This document shows positions 1 through 8,386 of a stretch of DNA of 17,415 nt, one piece after another. The position numbers were made by a program, and so were the translations under genes. The notes under the pieces are model-generated. The model did no database searches. It was given only the letters and a program-made list of their open reading frames with translations, and was not told where the DNA came from. The number at the start of each line of letters is the position of its first letter. Positions within the stretch are counted from its first letter, which is position 1. This DNA is from Flammeovirgaceae bacterium (lineage in GTDB: Bacteria > Bacteroidota > Bacteroidia > Cytophagales > MED-G16): positions 8,584-25,998 of the forward strand of contig NZYP01000057.1 of assembly GCA_002702205.1 (NCBI GenBank), read 5' to 3'.

Positions 1-573
1 AGGTTTAATTTCAAGTTTTGTTAATCCCTTGTTAATATTTCCGTAAGATAAGTAGTCTCCATAAATAATTATTTCCTTATCGTTGACCTCTAAATCTTCA
101 AGACCATAATCTATCATCTCTAATTCAATCTCTTCTATATCTACATCAACCTTATTAATATTAAATACTGCCTTTCTATTGAACATGAAGTCTAGTGAGC
201 CAGGAGTAACTAAATTCCCTTCTGATTTATTAAAATATGATTTCACATTTGCAGTTGTCCTAACTACATTATCGCTAGCTGTCTCAACAATAACTAGAAC
301 CCCATGAGGTCCTTTCCCCTCAAATGTCACCTCTTTAAAATCTTTTAGTTCTTTATCACTAGCTCTTTTAATAGCAGATTCTATATTATCCTTAGGCATA
401 TTTTCAGCTTTAGCATTTTGAATTGCTGCCCTTAATTTAAAGTTCATTTCAGGGTCAGAACCTCCTTCTTTTGCTGCTAATGTTATTGCCTTGGAGAGCT
501 TAGGAAATACTTTTGACATTTTGTCCCATCTTTTTTCTTTAGCTGCTCTCCTGTATTCAAATGCTCTTCCCAT
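1..573 (-). CDS. yebC: YebC/TACO1-family translation factor or regulator, 3' end cut off by the window edge
   Basis: The ATG at 573 opens a frame that runs to the left edge, giving 191 residues of a family usually about 235-250 long, so only the C-terminal part is missing. The N-terminus [20 protein letters not shown] is the form typical of Bacteroidota YebC proteins. It is followed by the family hallmarks [45 protein letters not shown] and an [18 protein letters not shown] segment. YebC proteins are cytoplasmic. They were long annotated as transcriptional regulators (PmpR), and more recent work on the family links them to ribosomes and to relief of stalling at proline-rich stretches. The gene diverges from guaA across 99 nt and has no visible partner here. 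The family call is secure from sequence. Which of the two roles applies cannot be read from it. Confidence 0.95.
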   Translation of the reverse strand, partial: MGRAFEYRRAAKEKRWDKMSKVFPKLSKAITLAAKEGGSDPEMNFKLRAAIQNAKAENMPKDNIESAIKRASDKELKDFKEVTFEGKGPHGVLVIVETASDNVVRTTANVKSYFNKSEGNLVTPGSLDFMFNRKAVFNINKVDVDIEEIELEMIDYGLEDLEVNDKEIIIYGDYLSYGNINKGLTKLEIKP

Positions 574-672
574 TGTTAGAATTTTATGAAAATTAAAATA
601 TTTAACATATTAACTAAATTACAAAATATAGAATTAATTAGTCTATTATAAAACCTAAGTTTAATTTTACAA
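574..672. promoter_or_regulatory. Divergent intergenic region, yebC / guaA
   Basis: This 99-nt AT-rich gap must hold both promoters unless they lie inside the genes. I see only near matches to the Bacteroidota -7 element TAnnTTTG: TAAGTTTA at 656-663 for guaA, which would put the transcript start almost at the ATG, and an imperfect one near 631-639 for yebC. No guanine or xanthine riboswitch-like structure is recognisable ahead of guaA. The assignment as a promoter region is positional. Confidence 0.35.
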
Positions 673-2199
673 ATGGAAGAGAAAATTTTAATTCTTGACT
701 TTGGTTCACAATACACTCAGCTTATTGCTAGAAGGATAAGGGAATTAAATATTTATTGTGAAATACATCCATACAACAATCCACCTACTTCAGATAAGAA
801 TTTTAAGGGGCTTATACTTTCTGGTAGTCCTTTTTCTGTTCATGATAAAAAAGCACCTATTATAAACTTAAATGATTATAAAGATGTTCCTATTTTAGGT
901 ATATGTTATGGTGCCCAAATGGTCGCTAGTAATAATGGTTGTACTGTCCTAAAATCTAAAATCAGAGAATATGGAAGGGCTAAGTTGACATATATAGATA
1001 ATAAAAACTTAATAATGGAAGGTGTGAAAATTGACTCTGATGTTTGGATGAGTCATGGAGATTCCATTCAGGATAATGAAGATAAATTAACTATAATAGC
1101 AAGTACTGATGATGTAGAAGTAGCATCTTACCATATTAAAGAACTCAACTTTTATGGTTTACAATTTCATCCTGAAGTAACTCACTCAGAGGAAGGAAAG
1201 AAGGTTATTCAAAATTTTGCTTTAAAAATTTGTGGTTGTAGTCAATCATGGACCCCTGATTTATTTATTGAGGAGACGGTAAATGATTTAAGAGATAAGT
1301 TAGGTTCAGATAAAGTAATTCTTGGTCTTTCTGGTGGTGTAGATTCAAGTGTCGCAGCATTTATCATTAATAAAGCTATTGGAAATAATCTTTTTTGTGT
1401 TTTTGTTGATAATGGACTACTTAGGAAAAATGAATTTGAACAAGTTTTAATTTCTTATAAAGACTTAGGTCTAAACGTAATAGGAGTTGACTCAAAAGAC
1501 ATATTTTATGAAGACTTAAAAGGAAAAATTGATCCTGAAGAGAAAAGAAAGTCAATTGGCAAAAATTTTATTAGAATTTTTGAAGAAGAAGCTAAAAAAA
1601 TTGGAGAAATAAGTTGGTTAGCGCAAGGTACAATATACCCTGACGTTATCGAATCTATATCAGTTAAAGGTCCTTCTGCAACAATTAAGTCTCATCATAA
1701 TGTTGGTGGGTTACCTGAAAAAATGAATTTAAAAGTAGTTGAGCCTTTAAACCTTTTATTTAAAGATGAAGTAAGAAAAGTAGGTAGATCTCTTAATATC
1801 CCAGATTCAATATTAGATAGGCATCCGTTTCCAGGTCCAGGATTAGGAATTAGAATTTTAGGGGAGGTAGATAAAGAAAAGGTAGGTCTTCTTCAAGATG
1901 CAGATGATATATTTATTTCATCTTTAATAGAAAGCGGGTTATATAATGAAGTTTGGCAAGCTGCTACAATACTTCTTCCTGTAAAATCAGTGGGAGTAAT
2001 GGGAGATGAAAGAACTTATGAATATACAGTAGTTCTCAGGGCTGTAACAAGCTTAGATGGTATGACAGCTGACTGGTCAAGATTACCAGATGAGTTTTTA
2101 GCTGAAGTATCTAATAAAATAATTAACCGAGTTAGGGGTATTAATAGAGTGGTATATGATATTTCGTCGAAACCACCAGCAACTATTGAATGGGAGTAG
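673..2199 (+). CDS. guaA: GMP synthase (glutamine-hydrolysing)
   Basis: GuaA converts XMP to GMP using ATP and glutamine, the last step of de novo guanine nucleotide synthesis, in the cytoplasm. The 508-residue frame is of normal length (about 510-525). Residues 1-190 are a class I glutamine amidotransferase: the nucleophile is Cys78 in GICYGAQ, and the His166/Glu168 pair lies in [11 protein letters not shown]. The ATP pyrophosphatase domain follows, with the P-loop LSGGVDSS around 219-226. The C-terminal dimerisation and XMP-binding region contains [17 protein letters not shown] and ends in the family signature PPATIEWE. No key residue is missing. The gene leads a probable two-gene transcript with the periplasmic protein that starts 2 nt after its stop. 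Confidence 0.98.
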   Translation: MEEKILILDFGSQYTQLIARRIRELNIYCEIHPYNNPPTSDKNFKGLILSGSPFSVHDKKAPIINLNDYKDVPILGICYGAQMVASNNGCTVLKSKIREYGRAKLTYIDNKNLIMEGVKIDSDVWMSHGDSIQDNEDKLTIIASTDDVEVASYHIKELNFYGLQFHPEVTHSEEGKKVIQNFALKICGCSQSWTPDLFIEETVNDLRDKLGSDKVILGLSGGVDSSVAAFIINKAIGNNLFCVFVDNGLLRKNEFEQVLISYKDLGLNVIGVDSKDIFYEDLKGKIDPEEKRKSIGKNFIRIFEEEAKKIGEISWLAQGTIYPDVIESISVKGPSATIKSHHNVGGLPEKMNLKVVEPLNLLFKDEVRKVGRSLNIPDSILDRHPFPGPGLGIRILGEVDKEKVGLLQDADDIFISSLIESGLYNEVWQAATILLPVKSVGVMGDERTYEYTVVLRAVTSLDGMTADWSRLPDEFLAEVSNKIINRVRGINRVVYDISSKPPATIEWE

Positions 2200-2201
2200 C
2201 T

Positions 2202-3965
2202 ATGAAAAAAATTATTATTATAATCATACTTTTAATTATCTCTAATAATGTAATATCACAATCATCTTATTCTAATTTCCTTTCCTATAAAAAGCTTTTT
2301 AACGAAAAAAAATATTCTGAACTTGTTACTAAAGAATTATCTATTAAAAAATCTGATCAATTCTATCCTTACGTTGAATTTTACAGATCCATAAGTCTCT
2401 ATAAGATTAATAAAAAAAAAGAATCACTTAGCCTTTTTAAAGAGTTAATTAAAGAATATTCTGAATGGACACAAATAGATGAAGCCCTATATTGGGCTAT
2501 CATAATTGAGTTAGAATTTAATAATATTGATAATGCACTAAACTATTATTCTAAGATAAATGACAATGGTATTTTAGATAATCTCTATAAATATTTAGAT
2601 CCTGAAATTAATAAAATAACTTCATTTTCAATTTTAAAAAACTGGCGCGTAAAGTATCCTAGAAATTTGGTTGTTGCTAAATATTATGGAAGAAAATTAT
2701 TGAAAGAATATCTTGACGATGATGCACTGGATGAAATTAAAGATCTCTTAGAGATAATTCCAAAAAAAGATTTATTTAGATCTGGAAATAAAAAGTTTAC
2801 TGTTTCTGTTTTATTGCCATTTATGTATACTGGTTATGATAATAATAATTTCATTAAAAATAATTCTTTTGTGCTAGACCTTTATTATGGAATAAAATAT
2901 GCTTATCAAAACCTTGGTATTGAATCCGAAAATATAATTTTTAAGTCATTTGATACAAAAAGAGACCCAGATGTGGTTAGAAAAATTATAAGTTCAGGTG
3001 AACTTGATAACACAGATTTAATTATTGGCCCTCTATATGGGAAACCTATCGAGATAATCAAACAATTCTGTTTGGAAAATAAAATTTTAATGATAAATCC
3101 CCTCTCTAGTAATTCAATGATAATAAGCGATAATAATTATTCTCTGCTTTTTCAGCCTTCCCTAGAAACAATTTCATCAAGTGCAGCTTCTTATGCATCA
3201 ACGAAATATAATACTAATAAAAATGTTATAATTTTTTATGAGAATAATTTTCAAGACTCTCTCATTGCATATAACTATCAAAAAAACATTGAAAGAGATA
3301 GCTTCAAAGTAATATATTCCAAGTCAGTTTCTTTAGAAGATTCTAGATTAATACTAGACTCTCTATCAAGTACATACGAAGAGATATTAAATGATTCGCT
3401 TTACGATACCTTAAAAAATATTTCTGAACTAGTCATAAAAGATGGTAGGGGTATAGAAGATTTAGATACTACATATAAATACATAGATAAGTTTTATATT
3501 GAAAATGATAGTATAGGACACGTATTTATTTCTTCTAAAAACTCTTTATTTGCCTCCAATATTGTAAGTGCTGTTGACATAAGAGAAGACACAATACCTG
3601 TATTAGGGTTCGATCAGTGGTTAGATTATAATGTAATTGCTGTTGACCAATTTGAAAACCTTAAAATATCTATGGTGAGTCCATCTTATCATTACAAGGG
3701 TAGTGATATCTATAGGAATTTAAAGGATTTCTTCATTAGAGAAACAGGTAGAAAATTAACGATGAATTTTATTTACGGCGTTGAGCTAATGAATATGATA
3801 ATGAAGATAAATTCTGAGTACGGGGATTTTTTTCAGTTTGGTATAAGAAATGAGAGCCTCATAAAGGGTGTTATCAGCACTGGATCTTATTTTGGTCAGT
3901 TTAATGACAACCAGATAGTCCCAATAATAATGATAAAGGATTCAGAAATTAAATTAGATAATTAA
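2202..3965 (+). CDS. Periplasmic protein with TPR-like repeats and a type 1 periplasmic-binding-protein domain (LpoA/LppC-like layout)
   Basis: I chose the ATG at 2202 (MKKIIIII...), not the in-frame ATG at 2190 inside guaA. It gives a clean Sec signal peptide (Lys-Lys, Ile/Leu core, likely cut near residue 20 after VIS-Q), and GGGAG lies five bases ahead, though that stretch is also guaA coding sequence. The product has 587 residues. Residues about 30-115 look like helical TPR-type repeats (FNEKKYSELV, SLYKINKKKESLSLFKELI, DNALNYYSKI). From about 198 the protein follows a type 1 periplasmic-binding fold: VSVLLPF, DLYYGIKYA, DLIIGPLYG, MINPLSSN. There is no lipobox Cys. In Bacteroidota such proteins are usually annotated as LysM or amino-acid ABC substrate-binding proteins. 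No permease or ATPase is nearby, and the TPR plus PBP1 order recalls E. coli LpoA, an activator of a peptidoglycan synthase. Ligand and function are not determined by the sequence. Confidence 0.75.
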   Translation: MKKIIIIIILLIISNNVISQSSYSNFLSYKKLFNEKKYSELVTKELSIKKSDQFYPYVEFYRSISLYKINKKKESLSLFKELIKEYSEWTQIDEALYWAIIIELEFNNIDNALNYYSKINDNGILDNLYKYLDPEINKITSFSILKNWRVKYPRNLVVAKYYGRKLLKEYLDDDALDEIKDLLEIIPKKDLFRSGNKKFTVSVLLPFMYTGYDNNNFIKNNSFVLDLYYGIKYAYQNLGIESENIIFKSFDTKRDPDVVRKIISSGELDNTDLIIGPLYGKPIEIIKQFCLENKILMINPLSSNSMIISDNNYSLLFQPSLETISSSAASYASTKYNTNKNVIIFYENNFQDSLIAYNYQKNIERDSFKVIYSKSVSLEDSRLILDSLSSTYEEILNDSLYDTLKNISELVIKDGRGIEDLDTTYKYIDKFYIENDSIGHVFISSKNSLFASNIVSAVDIREDTIPVLGFDQWLDYNVIAVDQFENLKISMVSPSYHYKGSDIYRNLKDFFIRETGRKLTMNFIYGVELMNMIMKINSEYGDFFQFGIRNESLIKGVISTGSYFGQFNDNQIVPIIMIKDSEIKLDN

Positions 3966-5731
3966 TCAAACTTAAATTCTAATCTCATCTGGTAAGGATC
4001 AAACTTTTCTCCACTAAGTAAGCTTTTTACAAGCCAATTATCTATTTGATCAATTTCTGTAATTGAGGTGCTCATTTCCAGAGAGCTAATTATTTTTTCA
4101 ATATCTGTCTTTTGTTTTGGATATTCTACTATCTGATATTTTTCAACTTCACCTAGATCAGATGCTATTTTTATTGCATCTTCCAGAGATCCAATAACAT
4201 CAACTAAATTAAGGTCTTTACTTTCCTGTCCATAATATACTTTACCTCTAGCAAGTAAATCAACTTCCTCAGTTGTCATATTTCTGCCTCTAGAAACTAC
4301 ATCAAGAAAGTCGTCATAGAAATAGTTAACACCTCTTTGAATGAGATTTTTCTCACTGTTTGACAAAGGTTTTGCTAAGTCTATTTCACCAATATTTTCA
4401 TTGGTTTTTATGTAGTCACTTTTAATTTTAATTTTTTCACTAATTAATTCTGATAAATCAGGAAATATAGCAAATACACCTATAGATCCAACTACTGATC
4501 CCTCAGAAGCTATTAAAGTATCTGTTGGCATAGACATGTAGTATGCTGCAGATGCGCAGACATCAGACATATAAGTTATAACTGGTTTTTCTTTTTGTAG
4601 TAATTCAATTTCTCTTGTAATTAGATCAGAAGCATATGCACTTCCACCTCCGGAATTAAAATAAAGAATAACTGATTTGATATTTTTGTTTTTTTTAATC
4701 TTTTTAATATTGTCAATTATAGTTTCAGAAAAAATTCCTTCATCTCCATAACCTGGTAAAACATCACCAACTAAATATAAAATTGCTATTTTGTTTTTGT
4801 TGTATTTATTTACTTTTTCCAAAGAATTTAAATATTTAATTAATTTTATTTTCTTGTAAGAACTATCAACTTTACTTTTTAAATAATCAGTCATCTGATC
4901 TTCATACATTATGCTATCAATAAGATTATTTTCATATGCATCTGAAGACAATTCAGTTTGGTATTTGTCAATCATGTCTATAAGCACATCTTCTTTTATA
5001 TTTCTAGATTCTGATATATTACCTAGGTAATTTTCCATTCTGTAATCAAGAAGATTCATGTATTGTTTTTTATTTTCTTTACTGAAGTTATTTCTTACAA
5101 AAGGTTCAGCTGCTCCCTTGAATTCTCCTGCTCTAAATAATTCTATGTTTATTCCAATTTCATCAAATAGACTCTTATAAAAGAAAGTTCCTATTCCAAA
5201 TCCGCTTACTGATATAAAACCTGGAGGAGAAATTGCATTGAAGTTTGATATTGATGAAATATAATAAGATGCCTTTGATTGAATATTAGAGAATGAGTAA
5301 ATAGGTTTATCTTTTTTAAAATCTTCAAGGATTGAACGTACCTTTTCAACTTTATTAAAGCTTAATGATGCATTTTCAACATTTAGAAATATACCTTTTA
5401 TTTTATCATCATTTTTAGCTGATTCTATAACTCTTTTAAATGTTTGAAGGCTTATTTTTTGCTCAAGATCCGAATTATCAATAAGAGGAAGTGGTAGTGG
5501 AATATCATTTAAATTAAAATTTAGATCAGATGGTTTTGTATCTCTATCTCCTATAATACTTAGGTTATCGATATGAAGAAGAGAATTTTCTTCAATATAA
5601 ATAACCTCTTCTTGTTCACCTGAAAATAGGGCTGATAGGAAACTGAAAGTTATTATGATAATTAATAATCCTAGAAAAAATGAGATTATCCCTTTTATTG
5701 TACTCTTTAATATTTCCTTAATAAAGTTCAT
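3962..5731 (-). CDS. sppA: Signal peptide peptidase SppA, 67K type (protease IV)
   Basis: SppA is an inner-membrane serine protease with its active site on the periplasmic side. It degrades cleaved signal peptides and other membrane-associated peptides. The 589-residue frame has one N-terminal membrane helix (about residues 14-36) and the duplicated ClpP/crotonase-like fold of the long E. coli-type form. The dyad is split between the halves as in that type. The lysine is K205 in RAGEFKGAAEPF (compare GKYKSAVEPF around K209 of E. coli). The serine is S394 in CASAAYYMS, after the oxyanion-loop sequence YFNSGGGSAYAS. ASEGSVVGSIGV follows as expected. It is the last gene of a tight operon, starting 3 nt after kdsB ends. 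Its stop codon overlaps that of the convergent gene on the plus strand. It should be an active enzyme. Confidence 0.95.
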   Translation of the reverse strand: MNFIKEILKSTIKGIISFFLGLLIIIITFSFLSALFSGEQEEVIYIEENSLLHIDNLSIIGDRDTKPSDLNFNLNDIPLPLPLIDNSDLEQKISLQTFKRVIESAKNDDKIKGIFLNVENASLSFNKVEKVRSILEDFKKDKPIYSFSNIQSKASYYISSISNFNAISPPGFISVSGFGIGTFFYKSLFDEIGINIELFRAGEFKGAAEPFVRNNFSKENKKQYMNLLDYRMENYLGNISESRNIKEDVLIDMIDKYQTELSSDAYENNLIDSIMYEDQMTDYLKSKVDSSYKKIKLIKYLNSLEKVNKYNKNKIAILYLVGDVLPGYGDEGIFSETIIDNIKKIKKNKNIKSVILYFNSGGGSAYASDLITREIELLQKEKPVITYMSDVCASAAYYMSMPTDTLIASEGSVVGSIGVFAIFPDLSELISEKIKIKSDYIKTNENIGEIDLAKPLSNSEKNLIQRGVNYFYDDFLDVVSRGRNMTTEEVDLLARGKVYYGQESKDLNLVDVIGSLEDAIKIASDLGEVEKYQIVEYPKQKTDIEKIISSLEMSTSITEIDQIDNWLVKSLLSGEKFDPYQMRLEFKFD

Positions 5732-5734
5732 TAT

Positions 5735-6445
5735 TTATAAATTTAAATTTCTTGCTTTCTCTAAATCATTTTTAGTGTCAATACTAAAGCTGTCGTAATC
5801 AGTAGAATTAAGTTTTATTTTAAAACCATTTTCTAACCATCTTAACTGCTCTAAAGACTCACTTATCTCATGAGGAGTAGGTTGTAAATGTACTATTTTT
5901 TTAAGAATTGAAGGTTTGTATGAATATATACAGATATGTCTATTATAAGATCTTGTATTTCCATATGGAATAAGAGATCTTGAGAAATATAGTGCTTCGT
6001 TATTTATATTTTTCACAACTTTCATTACTGAATTTTTATTTAATTCACTTGAAAATTTTTCTTCTTTGATAAGAGTACAAATGCCATTTGGTTCTTTACA
6101 TATTTCTATTAAATCTTCAATTTGTTTTAATTTTATAAATGGTTCATCTCCTTGAATATTTATTATGTAATCATATTTTTTATCTATTTTTTTATATGCT
6201 TCATATACTCTTTCTGTACCATTAATTGGTTTGTCAGATGTTTTTATTACATCTCCCTTAAATCCCTTCACGTGATCAAATATTTCTTTGTTAGGTGTGG
6301 CTATAATGAGATCATTTATCTTTTTACATTTGATTGCAGCCTCATAAACCCTCTGTATCATAGATTTCCCATTAATATCTTTCAATGGCTTACCTGGAAG
6401 ACGCTTCGACTCCATTCTTGATGGGATTACCCCTAATATATTCAT
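5735..6445 (-). CDS. kdsB: 3-deoxy-manno-octulosonate cytidylyltransferase (CMP-Kdo synthetase)
   Basis: KdsB activates Kdo with CTP to CMP-Kdo for the inner core of lipopolysaccharide, in the cytoplasm. The 236-residue frame is slightly short for the family (about 245-250). It carries the main motifs in order: IPSRMESKRLPGKPL (nucleotide loop), NGTERVYEA, NIQGDEPFI (metal and CTP site), ALYFSRSLIPYG, RHICIYSYKP, ESLEQLRWLENG and the C-terminal SIDTKNDLEKA. The usual ATD segment after the first helix reads ATPNKE here, a small deviation. Its presence implies a Gram-negative outer membrane with Kdo-containing LPS. It starts 1 nt after the nfeD-like stop and ends 3 nt before the sppA start, so the three genes are almost certainly co-transcribed. 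CMP-sialate or CMP-Kdo8N synthases are related alternatives, but the motifs fit KdsB best. Confidence 0.93.
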   Translation of the reverse strand: MNILGVIPSRMESKRLPGKPLKDINGKSMIQRVYEAAIKCKKINDLIIATPNKEIFDHVKGFKGDVIKTSDKPINGTERVYEAYKKIDKKYDYIINIQGDEPFIKLKQIEDLIEICKEPNGICTLIKEEKFSSELNKNSVMKVVKNINNEALYFSRSLIPYGNTRSYNRHICIYSYKPSILKKIVHLQPTPHEISESLEQLRWLENGFKIKLNSTDYDSFSIDTKNDLEKARNLNL

Positions 6446-6446
6446 T

Positions 6447-7784
6447 TTAAACTTTTCTGACCTTTAATGCTGAGCCTTCGTTGCTCACAACTTTAATCTT
6501 TGAATTCTTCTCAACAAATCCATCTGAAGAAGTTGCATCATAAATGGAATCATTAATAATAACTTTTCCACTAGGTCTCAGAACAGTGAATGATTTTCCA
6601 ATTTTTCCTACAATTTCTTTAGGATACTTGTTAGAGATATATCCTTTTTTTGAATCTTGAGTTTCTTCTAAAGCTATTTTTTTAAAAGCATCTGTGTCAG
6701 TTAACTTTATTCCACCAAAGAGTATAAGAATTCCTAGTAAAAATATAGATATTAAAACAGATAGGCTTGCACTAACTATGTCACTAGAAACTACAAAAGT
6801 AAAATCAAATAGGTCGTTATTTAGCATAATTAGAATTAGAGAACTAATAGAGGTAAATAAGCCTAATAACCCAAATACACCAAATCCAGGAATAATAAAT
6901 ACTTCTACAGCTATTAATATAATTCCGAAAAATAGAAGAATTATTTCCCAATTTTCTGCTACTCCGTTAAGGTAGTAAGGGATAAGGTACAATAGTAGGG
7001 CCGTAATTGATGCAATTATCGGAAAGCCAATACCTGGAGTCTGTAATTCAAAATATAGTCCTCCAAAAATAAGAAGTAATAATATACCACTTACGAAAGG
7101 ATTTAAAAATAGTGAAATGATATTTTCTGTAGAACTTAAGCTGAACTTTGAAATTTCATAATCTTCAATATTTTGCCTCTCAAGTATCTCTTCCACTGAG
7201 TTTAATTCTGCGTCACAGAATCCAAATTTAATAGCTTCATTGGTTGAAAATGTTATTACTTTTCCCTCCTGTGATACGCTGTCAACTTGGAGGTCTTCAT
7301 CTACCATTCCCTCAGCAATTTTTGGATCTCTTCCCTTTGCTTCGGCAGTTGATCTCATTATTGATCTCATGTAAGATTGGTATTTATCGGGAGCCTGTTC
7401 ACCATCTCCAGTCACTACTGTTGCAGCACCAATACTAGCTCCACTGCTCATATAAATACTATCACAAGCTATTGATATTAATGCTCCAGCAGAGGCAGCA
7501 TCCTTGTTAACCCAAACATATATTGGTTTGTCATAATCTAGGATTCTTGTTCTTATATCATCAGCATCATTTACTGCTCCTCCATAAGTATCCATTTCAA
7601 TTATTATAATATCATATTGATTTTTTTTACCTTCTTCAAGTAGAAGTTTGGTATATCGATTTGTTCTTGGATCAATATTTGCTTTTATCTCTCCTAATAA
7701 AATCTTCTTCTTTTCAGGTTCTGCATCACATATTAGTATAGGTGCTATGAATAATAGAAAAAGCTTAAATATATTTGAATACAT
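6447..7784 (-). CDS. NfeD-family membrane serine protease (ClpP-class, long form)
   Basis: The 445-residue protein has the full long NfeD layout. A signal peptide (about 1-21, MYSNIFKLFLLFIAPILICDA) comes first. A ClpP/SppA-like protease domain (about 27-200) follows, then roughly five membrane helices (about 222-360), and a C-terminal OB-fold NfeD domain (about 390-445; GKIGKSFTVLRPSGKVII). The catalytic Ser is S98 in NKDAASAGALIS, preceded by the EMDTYGGAV oxyanion segment. K134 in APDKYQSYM is the likely partner lysine, matching the Ser/Lys spacing in the studied archaeal homologue PH1510. Relatives cleave hydrophobic peptides of stomatin-like partners, but no stomatin/SPFH gene is present here. 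It is the first gene of the nfeD-kdsB-sppA operon and starts only 12 nt from the divergent LysM gene. The family call is firm; the substrate is unknown. Confidence 0.92.
   Translation of the reverse strand: MYSNIFKLFLLFIAPILICDAEPEKKKILLGEIKANIDPRTNRYTKLLLEEGKKNQYDIIIIEMDTYGGAVNDADDIRTRILDYDKPIYVWVNKDAASAGALISIACDSIYMSSGASIGAATVVTGDGEQAPDKYQSYMRSIMRSTAEAKGRDPKIAEGMVDEDLQVDSVSQEGKVITFSTNEAIKFGFCDAELNSVEEILERQNIEDYEISKFSLSSTENIISLFLNPFVSGILLLLIFGGLYFELQTPGIGFPIIASITALLLYLIPYYLNGVAENWEIILLFFGIILIAVEVFIIPGFGVFGLLGLFTSISSLILIMLNNDLFDFTFVVSSDIVSASLSVLISIFLLGILILFGGIKLTDTDAFKKIALEETQDSKKGYISNKYPKEIVGKIGKSFTVLRPSGKVIINDSIYDATSSDGFVEKNSKIKVVSNEGSALKVRKV
7770..7777 (+). promoter_or_regulatory. Candidate -7 promoter element of the LysM gene, inside the nfeD coding start
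   Basis: TATATTTG is an exact match to the Bacteroidota -7 consensus TAnnTTTG. It would place the transcript start about 10-15 nt before the LysM gene ATG at 7797. No clear TTTG -33 box stands 19-20 nt upstream. In a sequence this AT-rich a chance match is possible, but the position is right. The only intergenic space is 12 nt, so the promoter has to lie within the neighbouring gene. Confidence 0.4.
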
Positions 7785-7796
7785 TATTAAAAATTT

Positions 7797-8336
7797 ATGA
7801 ATATAAAGGTATTAAAAAAAGGTTTAATTTTTTTTCTTATTTTTCTAAATGGTATTCTTTCCTATGCACAGGAATATCATATTGTTAAAAAAGGAGAGAC
7901 TTTATTTTCAATTTCTAAATTACACGAAATTTCTGTAGACTCATTATCTTCTATTAATGATTTAATAAATAATAACTTATCTATAGGACAAAAACTTTTG
8001 ATTCAAAAGAAAGTAACTCAGGCAGAAGAGAAATTTGAAAAAAATAAATCGATCACTATTATAGAAGAGGGCTTTGCATCTAGTATTGGTGAAGAGTCAT
8101 CTGGAGATAAATATCTTGCCCTCCATAAGTCGGCTAAAGTTGGTACAATTATTTTTGTAAAAAATCAGATGAATGAAAGTATGGTAATAGTAAGAGTTAT
8201 TGGTAAATTACCTGAAACTGGAGAAAATGATAAGGTAAATATTAAGCTTTCTCTTGCAGCATTTCAAAAGTTGAATGCAGTTGATTATATAATTCCTATA
8301 GAAATGACATATGTTTATGAAGAAAAAAAAAATTAG
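7797..8336 (+). CDS. Secreted LysM protein with a degenerate RlpA-like double-psi beta-barrel
   Basis: The 179-residue protein begins with a Sec signal peptide ending at about residue 25 (GILSYAQ-EYH). A single LysM domain follows (27-70; YHIVKKGETLFSISKLHEI ... LSIGQKLLI), which binds peptidoglycan glycans. Residues about 90-163 align well with the double-psi barrel of RlpA: GFASSIGE, LALHKSAKVGTIIFVKN, ESMVIVRVIGKLPE, then NIKLSLAAFQKL, matching the family pattern of GTxVxVxN, SVVVRV and DLSxAAxxxL. The catalytic Asp in the RlpA NDRGP loop is replaced by IGKLPE, so lytic transglycosylase activity is unlikely. It probably acts in the periplasm as a wall-binding or scaffolding protein. It diverges from the nfeD-like gene and precedes the cold-shock gene by 50 nt. 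The LysM call is firm; the barrel is my reading from motif spacing. Confidence 0.85.
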   Translation: MNIKVLKKGLIFFLIFLNGILSYAQEYHIVKKGETLFSISKLHEISVDSLSSINDLINNNLSIGQKLLIQKKVTQAEEKFEKNKSITIIEEGFASSIGEESSGDKYLALHKSAKVGTIIFVKNQMNESMVIVRVIGKLPETGENDKVNIKLSLAAFQKLNAVDYIIPIEMTYVYEEKKN

Positions 8337-8338
8337 TG

Positions 8339-8366
8339 TTGTAATTAAGAATTTTAGTTTTATATT
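8339..8366 (+). promoter_or_regulatory. Candidate promoter of the cold-shock gene
   Basis: TTG at 8339-8341 and TATATTG at 8361-8367 are separated by 19 nt, the spacing of Bacteroidota -33 and -7 boxes. The second box is one T short of TAnnTTTG. The start of transcription would fall near 8372-8375, leaving a very short leader before the ATG at 8387. That argues against the long structured 5' leader seen on E. coli cspA. The whole 50-nt gap to the LysM gene holds nothing else that I can see. Confidence 0.4.
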
Positions 8367-8386
8367 GCGAGCTAATTATATAAAAT

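Noticed and set aside
2190..2201. In-frame ATG at 2190 as the start of the TPR/PBP gene
   Set aside because: It lies inside guaA and adds MGVA ahead of a signal peptide that starts cleanly at MKK (2202), which has GGGAG at good spacing.
6152..6421. Plus-strand ORF of 89 codons inside kdsB
   Set aside because: It is antisense to well-conserved kdsB motifs, and its Phe/Ile/Tyr-rich translation has no recognisable features.
6694..7438. Two plus-strand ORFs inside the nfeD-like gene
   Set aside because: Both lie opposite conserved membrane and protease segments of the NfeD-like protein and show no domain pattern.
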